Positions 26,001-29,582 of a DNA stretch of 64,000 nucleotides are shown piece by piece. Within the stretch, counting starts at the first letter, position 1; each line of letters begins with the position of its first letter. Source of the DNA: Rallus limicola (lineage: Eukaryota; Chordata; Aves; Gruiformes; Rallidae); the NCBI GenBank assembly GCA_022605955.1, contig JAKCOZ010000005.1:50407762-50471761 (forward strand), written 5' to 3'. Made by a program: the position numbers and the translations under genes. Below the pieces are notes generated by a model. That model was not told where the DNA came from and did not search any database. It was given only the letters and a program-made list of their open reading frames with translations.

Positions 26001-29000
26001 AACTTTGCCGGCAGACACCTCCAGGCCGCCTTCGGCGTCGGGGCCCTGCAGGGCGACTTCGCCCTCCTGGACTTCGGCCTGGGCTTTGGGCAGCGAGACC
26101 TCCGCCTTCGGCAGGCTGACCTGCACGTGGGGGCCTTTGACTTTGGGCAGCTTGACGCTGGGCATCTTGACGTCGGGCATCTTGAATCGACCTTTCTCGC
26201 CATCTCCTCCGGCGCCTGTCTCGACGGTCACCTCCACGCCGGGCGCTACGATCTCGGCCGCAGGCAGGGTCACATCGACCTCGGCCGTTCCCGAGGGCGC
26301 CGTCACCTGGGGCTCCTTGAGGCTGACGTCCACATCAGCGGCCACGGTGCCCTTGGCCTCTCTGCTGCTGGACCAGCCAAAGGAAGGCATGCCAAACTTG
26401 GGCATCTTGAACTTGCCGTCCTTGGTCTTGGCGGCCTCCTTCTCCGGGGCTTTTGCTTCTCCTTCGAGGGTGAGGGCCGCCTCGGGCGCCTGCAGGTCGA
26501 CGCTGGCCTTCGGAAGGCTGATGTCAACGGAGGGGAGGGTGACATCCACCTTGGGAGCTTTGATGTCAGCTTTGGGCATTCTGAGGGAGGGCTTCTCCAC
26601 CTTCCAGCCCGCCCCTTCCGTCTTGGCGCCGGGGACATCAGCTTTGAGACCCAGCGCGGGGCCCTCCCCTGTAGCTGCCACGGTGGCGGACGGGAGCTCC
26701 ACCTCTGCCGCAGGCAGGCTGACCTCGCCTTCTACCCCTTCCACCTTGGGAGGCGACACGCCGAACTTGGGCTTGTCAAACTTGGGCAGTTTAAGCTTCC
26801 CTTTCAGGCCCGCGGCTTCCAGCTCGGCTCCGTCCAGCGAGCCTTCGACAGAGGGCAGCTTGATGTCTACGTCCGGTGCCTGGAGCTCGAGGGAGCCTTC
26901 GACAGAGGGCAGCTTGATGTCTACGTCCGGTGCCTGGAGCTCGAGGGAGCCTTCGACAGAGGGCAGCTTGATGTCGGGCGCCACGATGCTGATGTCACCG
27001 GCGCCGGCCTTGAGGTCTGCCTCGGGGAGGCTGACGTCGCCTTTGTGCAGGCCGACATCTGCGTCCAATTTGGGAGCCTTGACGGTCGGCTTGGAGAAGA
27101 CCACGCTGGGCACCTTGACTTTCGGCATGTGCAGTTTCATGCCGCCGCCCTCAACTTTGCCGGCAGACACCTCCAGGCCGCCTTCGGCGTCGGGGCCCTG
27201 CAGGGCGACTTCGCCCTCCTGGACTTCGGCCTGGGCTTTGGGCAGCGAGACCTCCGCCTTCGGCAGGCTGACCTGCACGTGGGGGCCTTTGACTTTGGGC
27301 AGCTTGACGCTGGGCATCTTGACGTCGGGCATCTTGAATCGACCTTTCTCGCCATCTCCTCCGGCGCCTGTCTCGACGGTCACCTCCACGCCGGGCGCTA
27401 CGATCTCGGCCGCAGGCAGGGTCACATCGACCTCGGCCGTTCCCGAGGGCGCCGTCACCTGGGGCTCCTTGAGGCTGACGTCCACATCAGCGGCCACGGT
27501 GCCCTTGGCCTCTCTGCTGCTGGACCAGCCAAAGGAAGGCATGCCAAACTTGGGCATCTTGAACTTGCCGTCCTTGGTCTTGGCGGCCTCCTTCTCCGGG
27601 GCTTTTGCTTCTCCTTCGAGGGTGAGGGCCGCCTCGGGCGCCTGCAGGTCGACGCTGGCCTTCGGAAGGCTGATGTCAACGGAGGGGAGGGTGACATCCA
27701 CCTTGGGAGCTTTGATGTCAGCTTTGGGCATTCTGAGGGAGGGCTTCTCCACCTTCCAGCCTGCCCCTTCCATCTTGGCGCCGGGGACATCAGCTTTGAG
27801 ACCCAGCGCGGGGCCCTCCCCTGTAGCTGCCATGGTGGCGGACGGGAGCTCCACCTCTGCCGCAGGCAGGCTGACCTCGCCTTCTACCCCTTCCACCTTG
27901 GGAGGCGACACGCCGAACTTGGGCTTGTCAAACTTGGGCAGTTTAAGCTTCCCTTTCAGGCCCACGGCTTCCAGCTCGGCTCCGTCCAGCGAGCCTTCGA
28001 CAGAGGGCAGCTTGATGTCTACGTCCGGTGCCTGGAGCTCGAGGGAGCCTTCGACAGAGGGCAGCTTGATGTCGGGTGCCACGATGCTGATGTCACCGGC
28101 GCCGGCCTTGTGGTCTGTCTCGGCTATGGTTTTTACATTTTGTTCTTGTGTTCCCCATTTTCCTTCTGTGTCCTTTACCTCTGTTTCTGCTTGCCCTGTC
28201 TCATCCTTTGAATTTGCCCAGGTAAATGTAGGTAATTTAAACTTTGGTAATTTGAATTTGCTTTCTTTTCCTTCTGTATCTTTTTCTCCTGTCTTTATTG
28301 CAATGTCTACCTTCAGTGTTTCATTGCTTGTTAGGATGCCATTAACTGTCTGTTCCTCTTTTACGATATCTACTGATTTAACTGTTATGTCTTCTGTTGT
28401 TATTTTCCCTTCAGTTTTAGATTTTTTGGCCATTTTGAGTGATGGTATTTGCATTTTCCATGTAGATGCTTGTGATTCTGCTTCAGGAATATGAGGTTTT
28501 ACATCAATATTCTTGCTCTGCTCAGAACTTGCATCAGTGTTTCTTTCTGGCACTGAAAGTGAAATATCACTTCCTAGTTTGCTTGTTTCAGTCTCTGTCT
28601 CTTTTCTTTTGGGCACTGAAATTCCAAATTTTGTTTTCTGAATTTTAAGTATTTGTGTGTAATCTTCTGCTTTTTTTTCTCCTGTTTCCATTCTGTCAGA
28701 TGTTGTGTGTAATTCTGCTTTAGCAATGCCTATTTCTAGACCTTTTACTTGTATCGATCCTTGTGTTGTTTGATCTATCATGTCTATTTTAATTCCACTA
28801 TCTACTTCTGTTTTATCTGTTTTTCCTTTCTGTTTCTTTTTTCGGGATTTTGATGATGCTTGCATTGTTTGTTTAGTTGGGGTTTCTTTCATGTCAGGTG
28901 TTTCTAAACTGGGCTTTAATATCTGTGTTGCTAGAGCTGGTACTTCGGGTACAGAGAATTTTGATGTTGATTCCTTGTCTTTTTCAATGTTTTTTTCAAC

Positions 29001-29582
29001 TTCAGGGCATGGTTTTGCATGAGACGAAATGCCATTTTTCATGTCTTTTATGTCTTTTGTTAAAGTTTCATGTACTTCCCCTGTTTTAATTTCATAAGCA
29101 GGAGATGTAGTATATTCTACAGTTAATATTTCAGGATTTTCCAAGCTGCTGTCTTCTTTGTGTATTTTTTCTCTTTCAGATAACAGTGTAGCTTTTACTT
29201 CTTTTTTGTGCTTGTCTTGTGTTTCTGGTTTGGATCTGTGCATTCTGAATCCAATGCTAGGGAACTTCAGTTTCTTTTGGCCTCCTTTTTTTTCTTTGAT
29301 ATGTCCTTCTTGTTGAAATTGAGACTCCGTATCTGTGCTTGTAGGGGAAATATCCTGTATAGCAGGCTCATATGCATCTGATGTACTGTGAGATCTTCTG
29401 TGTCCCAGTATCTTTTTATTTTTAATTGACTGGAATTTTGGCCATGACAATCTATCTTTTTTAGGTCTCTTGCTTCTTCCGATCCTTTGGCTTACAATTA
29501 AAGCTTCCCTGTCTTCTTCTGACATGGCTTTTCCTGAAACATGCAGTGTTTCTTCAGGAATGCTCTCACTGAGTTCTTTTTC
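6549..29582 (-). CDS. AHNAK2: AHNAK2 giant terminal coding exon (7,677 codons plus stop)
   Basis: One open frame of 23,034 nt. The acceptor is tgttctttcag|GAAAAAG; the frame also stays open a few codons into the intron, but those bases are not exon. It ends RDAPK with a TGA stop at 6551-6549. In order: a conserved segment with a basic, possibly nuclear-localisation-like run RSKRPKKDR (about residues 218-226 of the assembled chain), then [10 protein letters not shown]; a Lys/Thr/Glu-rich unique segment up to about residue 668; 14.7 near-identical 366-residue repeats (about 669-6068); four diverged repeats; and a tail carrying two [18 protein letters not shown] modules. The sequence is Lys/Pro/Val-rich with alternating hydrophobics, no membrane segments and almost no cysteine. 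A single huge intronless exon holding the whole repeat domain is the hallmark of the AHNAK family. Base composition switches sharply at the array edges. Confidence 0.97.
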   Translation of the reverse strand, partial: EKELSESIPEETLHVSGKAMSEEDREALIVSQRIGRSKRPKKDRLSWPKFQSIKNKKILGHRRSHSTSDAYEPAIQDISPTSTDTESQFQQEGHIKEKKGGQKKLKFPSIGFRMHRSKPETQDKHKKEVKATLLSEREKIHKEDSSLENPEILTVEYTTSPAYEIKTGEVHETLTKDIKDMKNGISSHAKPCPEVEKNIEKDKESTSKFSVPEVPALATQILKPSLETPDMKETPTKQTMQASSKSRKKKQKGKTDKTEVDSGIKIDMIDQTTQGSIQVKGLEIGIAKAELHTTSDRMETGEKKAEDYTQILKIQKTKFGISVPKRKETETETSKLGSDISLSVPERNTDASSEQSKNIDVKPHIPEAESQASTWKMQIPSLKMAKKSKTEGKITTEDITVKSVDIVKEEQTVNGILTSNETLKVDIAIKTGEKDTEGKESKFKLPKFKLPTFTWANSKDETGQAETEVKDTEGKWGTQEQNVKTIAETDHKAGAGDISIVAPDIKLPSVEGSLELQAPDVDIKLPSVEGSLDGAELEAVGLKGKLKLPKFDKPKFGVSPPKVEGVEGEVSLPAAEVELPSATMAATGEGPALGLKADVPGAKMEGAGWKVEKPSLRMPKADIKAPKVDVTLPSVDISLPKASVDLQAPEAALTLEGEAKAPEKEAAKTKDGKFKMPKFGMPSFGWSSSREAKGTVAADVDVSLKEPQVTAPSGTAEVDVTLPAAEIVAPGVEVTVETGAGGDGEKGRFKMPDVKMPSVKLPKVKGPHVQVSLPKAEVSLPKAQAEVQEGEVALQGPDAEGGLEVSAGKVEGGGMKLHMPKVKVPSVVFSKPTVKAPKLDADVGLHKGDVSLPEADLKAGAGDISIVAPDIKLPSVEGSLELQAPDVDIKLPSVEGSLELQAPDVDIKLPSVEGSLDGAELEAAGLKGKLKLPKFDKPKFGVSPPKVEGVEGEVSLPAAEVELPSATVAATGEGPALGLKADVPGAKTEGAGWKVEKPSLRMPKADIKAPKVDVTLPSVDISLPKASVDLQAPEAALTLEGEAKAPEKEAAKTKDGKFKMPKFGMPSFGWSSSREAKGTVAADVDVSLKEPQVTAPSGTAEVDVTLPAAEIVAPGVEVTVETGAGGDGEKGRFKMPDVKMPSVKLPKVKGPHVQVSLPKAEVSLPKAQAEVQEGEVALQGPDAEGGLEVSAGKVEGGGMKLHMPKVKVPSVVFSKPTVKAPKLDADVGLHKGDVSLPEADLKAGAGDISIVAPDIKLPSVEGSLELQAPDVDIKLPSVEGSLELQAPDVDIKLPSVEGSLDGAELEAAGLKGKLKLPKFDKPKFGVSPPKVEGVEGEVSLPAAEVELPSATVAATGEGPALGLKADVPGAKTEGAGWKVEKPSLRMPKADIKAPKVDITLPSVDISLPKASVDLQAPEAALTLEGEAKAPEKEAAKTKDGKFKMPKFGMPSFGWSSSREAKGTVAADVDVSLKEPQVTAPSGTAEVDVTLPAAEIVAPGVEVTVETGAGGDGEKGRFKMPDVKMPSVKLPKVKGPHVQVSLPKAEVSLPKAQAEVQEGEVALQGPDAEGGLEVSAGKVEGGGMKLHMPKVKVPSVVFSKPTVKAPKLDADVGLHKGDVSLPEADLKAGAGDISIVAPDIKLPSVEGSLELQAPDVDIKLPSVEGSLDGAELEAAGLKGKLKLPKFDKPKFGVSPPKVEGVEGEVSLPAAEVELPSATVAATGEGPALGLKADVPGAKTEGAGWKVEKPSLRMPKADIRAPKVDITLPSVDISLPKASVDLQAPEAALTLEGEAKAPEKEAAKTKDGKFKMPKFGMPSFGWSSSREAKGTVAADVDVSLKEPQVTAPSGTAEVDVTLPAAEIVAPGVEVAVETGAGGDGEKVRFKMPDVKMPSVKLPKVKGPHVQVSLPKAEVSLPKAQAEVQEGEVALQGPDAEGGLEVSAGKVEGGGMKLHMPKVKVPSVVFSKPTVKAPKLDADVGLHKGDVSLPEADLKAGAGDISIVAPDIKLPSVEGSLELQAPDVDIKLPSVEGSLDGAELEAAGLKGKLKLPKFDKPKFGVSPPKVEGVEGEVSLPAAEVELPSATVAATGEGPALGLKADVPGAKTEGAGWKVEKPSLRMPKADIKAPKVDVTLPSVDISLPKASVDLQAPEAALTLEGEAKAPEKEAAKTKDGKFKMPKFGMPSFGWSSSREAKGTVAADVDVSLKEPQVTAPSGTAEVDVTLPAAEIVAPGVEVTIETGAGGDGEKGRFKMPDVKMPSVKLPKVKGPHVQVSLPKAEVSLPKAQAEVQEGEVALQGPDAEGGLEVSAGKVEGGGMKLHMPKVKVPSVVFSKPTVKAPKLDADVGLHKGDVSLPEADLKAGAGDISIVAPDIKLPSVEGSLELQAPDVDIKLPSVEGSLDGAELEAAGLKGKLKLPKFDKPKFGVSPPKVEGVEGEVSLPAAEVELPSATVASTGEGPALGLKADVPGAKTEGAGWKVEKPSLRMPKADIKAPKVDVTLPSVDISLPKASVDLQAPEAALTLEGEAKAPEKEAAKTKDGKFKMPKFGMPSFGWSSSREAKGTVAADVDVSLKEPQVTAPSGTAEVDVTLPAAEIVAPGVEVTVETGAGGDGEKGRFKMPDVKMPSVKLPKVKGPHVQVSLPKAEVSLPKAQAEVQEGEVALQGPDAEGGLEVSAGKVEGGGMKLHMPKVKVPSVVFSKPTVKAPKLDADVGLHKGDVSLPEADLKAGAGDISIVAPDIKLPSVEGSLELQAPDVDIKLPSVEGSLDGAELEAAGLKGKLKLPKFDKPKFGVSPPKVEGVEGEVSLPAAEVELPSATVAATGEGPALGLKADVPGAKTEGAGWKVEKPSLRMPKADIKAPKVDVTLPSVDISLPKASVDLQAPEAALTLEGEAKAPEKEAAKTKDGKFKMPKFGMPSFGWSSSREAKGTVAADVDVSLKEPQVTAPSGTAEVDVTLPAAEIVAPGVEVTVETGAGGDGEKGRFKMPDVKMPSVKLPKVKGPHVQVSLPKAEVSLPKAQAEVQEGEVALQGPDAEGGLEVSAGKVEGGGMKLHMPKVKVPSVVFSKPTVKAPKLDADVGLHKGDVSLPEADLKAGAGDISIVAPDIKLPSVEGSLELQAPDVDIKLPSVEGSLDGAELEAAGLKGKLKLPKFDKPKFGVSPPKVEGVEGEVSLPAAEVELPSATVAATGEGPALGLKADVPGAKTEGAGWKVEKPSLRMPKADIKAPKVDITLPSVDISLPKASVDLQAPEAALTLEGEAKAPEKEAAKTKDGKFKMPKFGMPSFGWSSSREAKGTVATDVDVSLKEPQVTAPSGTAEVDVTLPAAEIVAPGVEVTVETGAGGDGEKGRFKMPDVKMPSVKLPKVKGPHVQVSLPKAEVSLPKAQAEVQEGEVALQGPDAEGGLEVSAGKVEGGGMKLHMPKVKVPSVVFSKPTVKAPKLDADVGLHKGDVSLPEADLKAGAGDISIVAPDIKLPSVEGSLELQAPDVDIKLPSVEGSLDGAELEAAGLKGKLKLPKFDKPKFGVSPPKVEGVEGEVSLPAAEVELPSATVAATGEGPALGLKADVPGAKTEGAGWKVEKPSLRMPKADIRAPKVDVTLPSVDISLPKASVDLQAPEAALTLEGEAKAPEKEAAKTKDSKFKMPKFGMPSFGWSSSREAKGTVAADVDVSLKEPQVTAPSGTAEVDVTLPAAEIVAPGVEVTVETGAGGDGEKGRFKMPDVKMPSVKLPKVKGPHVQVSLPKAEVSLPKAQAEVQEGEVALQGPDAEGGLEVSAGKVEGGGMKLHMPKVKVPSVVFSKPTVKAPKLDADVGLHKGDVSLPEADLKAGAGDISIVAPDIKLPSVEGSLELQAPDVDIKLPSVEGSLDGAELEAAGLKGKLKLPKFDKPKFGVSPPKVEGVEGEVSLPAAEVELPSATVAATGEGPALGLKADVPGAKTEGAGWKVEKPSLRMPKADIRAPKVDVTLPSVDISLPKASVDLQAPKAALTPEGEAKAPEKEAAKTKDGKFKMPKFGMPSFGWSSSREAKGTVAADVDVSLKEPQVTAPSGTAEVDVTLPAAEIVAPGVEVTVETGAGGDGEKCRFKMPDVKMPSVKLPKVKGPHVQVSLPKAEVSLPKAQAEVQEGEVALQGPDAEGGLEVSAGKVEGGGMKLHMPKVKVPSVVFSKPTVKAPKLDADVGLHKGDVSLPEADLKAGAGDISIVAPDIKLPSVEGSLELQAPDVDIKLPSVEGSLDGAELEAAGLKGKLKLPKFDKPKFGVSPPKVEGVEGEVSLPAAEVELPSATVAATGEGPALGLKADVPGAKTEGAGWKVEKPSLRMPKADIRAPKVDVTLPSVDISLPKASVDLQAPEAALTPEGEAKAPEKEAAKTKDGKFKMPKFGMPSFGWSSSREAKGTVAADVDVSLKEPQVTAPSGTAEVDVTLPAAEIVAPGVEVTVETGAGGDGEKGRFKMPDVKMPSVKLPKVKGPHVQVSLPKAEVSLPKAQAEVQEGEVALQGPDAEGSLEVSAGKVEGGGMKLHMPKVKVPSVVFSKPTVKAPKLDADVGLHKGDVSLPEADLKAGAGDISIVAPDIKLPSVEGSLELQAPDVDIKLPSVEGSLDGAELEAAGLKGKLKLPKFDKPKFGVSPPKVEGVEGEVSLPAAEVELPSATVAATGEGPALGLKADVPGAKTEGAGWKVEKPSLRMPKADIRAPKVDVTLPSVDISLPKASVDLQAPEAALTPEGEAKAPEKEAAKTKDGKFKMPKFGMPSFGWSSSREAKGTVAADVDVSLKEPQVTAPSGTAEVDVTLPAAEIVAPGVEVTVETGAGGDGEKGRFKMPDVKMPSVKLPKVKGPHVQVSLPKAEVSLPKAQAEVQEGEVALQGPDAEGSLEVSAGKVEGGGMKLHMPKVKVPSVVFSKPTVKAPKLDADVGLHKGDVSLPEADLKAGAGDISIVAPDIKLPSVEGSLELQAPDVDIKLPSVEGSLDGAELEAAGLKGKLKLPKFDKPKFGVSPPKVEGVEGEVSLPAAEVELPSATVAATGEGPALGLKADVPGAKTEGAGWKVEKPSLRMPKADIRAPKVDVTLPSVDISLPKASVDLQAPEAALTPEGEAKAPEKEAAKTKDGKFKMPKFGMPSFGWSSSREAKGTVAADVDVSLKEPQVTAPSGTAEVDVTLPAAEIVAPGVEVTVETGAGGDGEKCRFKMPDVKMPSVKLPKVKGPHVQVSLPKAEVSLPKAQAEVQEGEVALQGPDAEGGLEVSAGKVEGGGMKLHMPKVKVPSVVFSKPTVKAPKLDADVGLHKGDVSLPEADLKAGAGDISIVAPDIKLPSVEGSLELQAPDVDIKLPSVEGSLDGAELEAAGLKGKLKLPKFDKPKFGVSPPKVEGVEGEVSLPAAEVELPSATVAATGEGPALGLKADVPGAKTEGAGWKVEKPSLRMPKADIRAPKVDVTLPSVDISLPKASVDLQAPEAALTLEGEAKAPEKEAAKTKDGKFKMPKFGMPSFGWSSSREAKGTVAADVDVSLKEPQVTAPSGTAEVDVTLPAAEIVAPGVEVTVETGAGGDGEKGRFKMPDVKMPSVKLPKVKGPHVQVSLPKAEVSLPKAQAEVQEGEVALQGPDAEGSLEVSAGKVEGGGMKLHMPKVKVPSVVFSKPTVKAPKLDADVGLHKGDVSLPEADLKAGAGDISIVAPDIKLPSVEGSLELQAPDVDIKLPSVEGSLDGAELEAAGLKGKLKLPKFDKPKFGVSPPKVEGVEGEVSLPAAEVELPSATVAATGEGPALGLKADVPGAKTEGAGWKVEKPSLRMPKADIRAPKVDVTLPSVDISLPKASVDLQAPEAALTPEGEAKAPEKEAAKTKDGKFKMPKFGMPSFGWSSSREAKGTVAADVDVSLKEPQVTAPSGTAEVDVTLPVAESHTRNFDVDISSCPHKEDDIVKSKSSLFKMPKVSLSKSSKHQSLITSGFDVSGFKIDQDSPLIKDDITLTKYEMNLTESESKPFSLTDENLLERDFEISKEDACVGHRILKPEGKTPSAEITVGNTEITVKIPKFRKPKFGISWSRGKPLERDVDSKMESEISKVKIASDLTDTDIEKQVEIPDAKLSIKMPKPPAEVVLDSPKCDVTLPTMQTTVPNLEVERHGPDLECKAEEVAVSVEKDSKEKDNKFKTSKFKLPSFSWSPKKEAVASAEVVGHLEEPTLAGDTESELKFPVPENQYPHVEFDPSTEKDGEKGRNKKSQFIMPKISFPKMKGQKVQVSLPVLETDISGPKQEKEGISVEKSEKGSTGEEAGISLKVPKVTAPTLEFSKPEVKAPKIDMDISIPTGEVILPTCEDDPMLKSIAANASLSTSDIKVITEGSLEVKSPDTSDERPSCEIAVGDVEIKNDGPEGKSKMSKFQMPKFGITHSKAKGSENEVSQSKSEVKVPQLKAMVEIADIALEAPDLEIECGTGTETYSPKVKTTKADSKISEADACLPSADISIPKPGCDIQDSDAALKIKGEIKQDGDGEEKEGHFKMPKFKLPSFSWSPKKEASVKTDSGANLEDQKLAVMPGRIDTELRGSDDQGTGPALNMEISAEKVEQKSPIKKPQFVMPKISLSKIKVPKSQTHSPKVEAGATTPQTECGDSIQIPDIERRNSERTEDGAQISIKLADVKIPTLESSKIETGTSQSDVGISSAKIDAPQPPSEGSFQQVALKSSSTKEDIIHKTGAKFPKGQDSAELRSPEIVTEISVVDGRKMKSEDPEGKIKMPKFQKPKFGISFTKGKGPETETKIEADPPQVKMTNKIADIAVRVPASELTSEMSDPGVDVYASKTKTPKVLTPGIEAPKVDITFQTMSKPVTGGTIEGLEEKEIELKEECEIEAEEVQTEEHQGWFKMPKFRIPAFGRTSFKEKKGDADIEKSMEKTQASVSSAKLQAEASVPENTFSLPHGVAEITTGKEGIPKLGDSVRSSDVSLPKLEGDISLSPERTDSKMKIQKTETYADIVKHGMEGQKMHSSKFTVSSAELSKSYPSASEIEKDNSLSDRFPTCTVSVQEHKVTSQNIQVSKVESSTKLETSEVGWKPSSDEITLDATQDKIDISLPKEELDIQNEEAIIKKGKIKGEVKIMGKASEGSKFKRSTWEWSTTKGSEDGSYVTAKLEDLNVEVPGVKTDVKIARVDPEMKLQVKSVEKDMSAGMKVQVEDRAESSKMKTYKFKIPKFGVLHSEVKGFEDGINLPKSEADSVPKTELGTAEMQFKKSEGSIGLKSLDLDHIEAFAGITVDETQGAPQVNIKIPKLKIPRFTFEALPTEANISVSRVVTDPKGSSTDVEVVQLQASSAILEETPEVLEGSIQKAKSKILTLTEPDIKTAQVTTTIETSLSNAEQDLRWSYVEGQEVSEKAEPEHVAIEKCEIYTTEILKESEILSPQVETATLGFSLLKVKLPESHSNLEVLVQQPSSAEDISASKSKCIDESFGVAALSTGTAELKLSDKPHSESEEYSGDANMPKIKTFDVEETPSSKPKESHSAKSPERITAGPPSKAEDVAEALVDEEKGITNEKDKTDSKRSPGRFKFWLPTIGFSSPGDETSTDSKTEVKKSVPEDVKLADTLDNDSSKQTEKTGWFRFPKLGFTSPSKKVKTVDKEETDHKEGRISDEDSPSDKPDVFFDAQESLSPKETEGEKIAVDGASSDVPVSRTIVTSSARTELILLEEEKDSQSNISRDAPK

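Larger units (their letters stand above)
11925..28124 (-). repeat. AHNAK2: Coding macrosatellite: 14.7 tandem units of 1,098 bp (366 aa)
   Basis: The array covers 16,200 bp, which is 14 complete units plus a final partial unit of about 720 bp at the low-coordinate end. The period is exactly 1,098 bp, except for two units of 1,152 bp that carry an extra 54-bp module. Each unit encodes, in order, [20 protein letters not shown], two copies of an 18-residue KLPSVEGS module, [20 protein letters not shown], a [13 protein letters not shown] segment, [56 protein letters not shown] and [20 protein letters not shown]. Copies differ only at scattered single positions. The DNA is GC- and CpG-rich compared with the AT-rich coding sequence on both sides. 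Mammalian AHNAK2 repeats are, as I recall, about 165 residues, so the unit architecture here differs. Confidence 0.97.

Noticed and set aside
11975..27790. Regularly spaced 72- and 111-codon minus-strand frames, one set per unit
   Set aside because: They are out-of-frame shadows of the AHNAK2 repeat, recurring every 1,098 bp.
11925..28124. Regular repeats suggesting a CRISPR array or other non-coding satellite
   Set aside because: The units are 1,098 bp of continuous coding sequence with no spacer structure, in a vertebrate gene.
11880..28494. Two plus-strand open frames of more than 5,400 codons over the array
   Set aside because: They exist only because the stop-free unit is a multiple of three long. 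Their products have no recognisable domains, and their frames end just after the array. The minus-strand frame continues into conserved flanking sequence and spliced exons.
6549..29582. AHNAK or PRX instead of AHNAK2
   Set aside because: The PDZ domain is of PRX/AHNAK2 type, but PRX is much smaller. AHNAK lacks, as I recall, the [13 protein letters not shown] patch, the [10 protein letters not shown] patch and the SARTELIL tail seen here.
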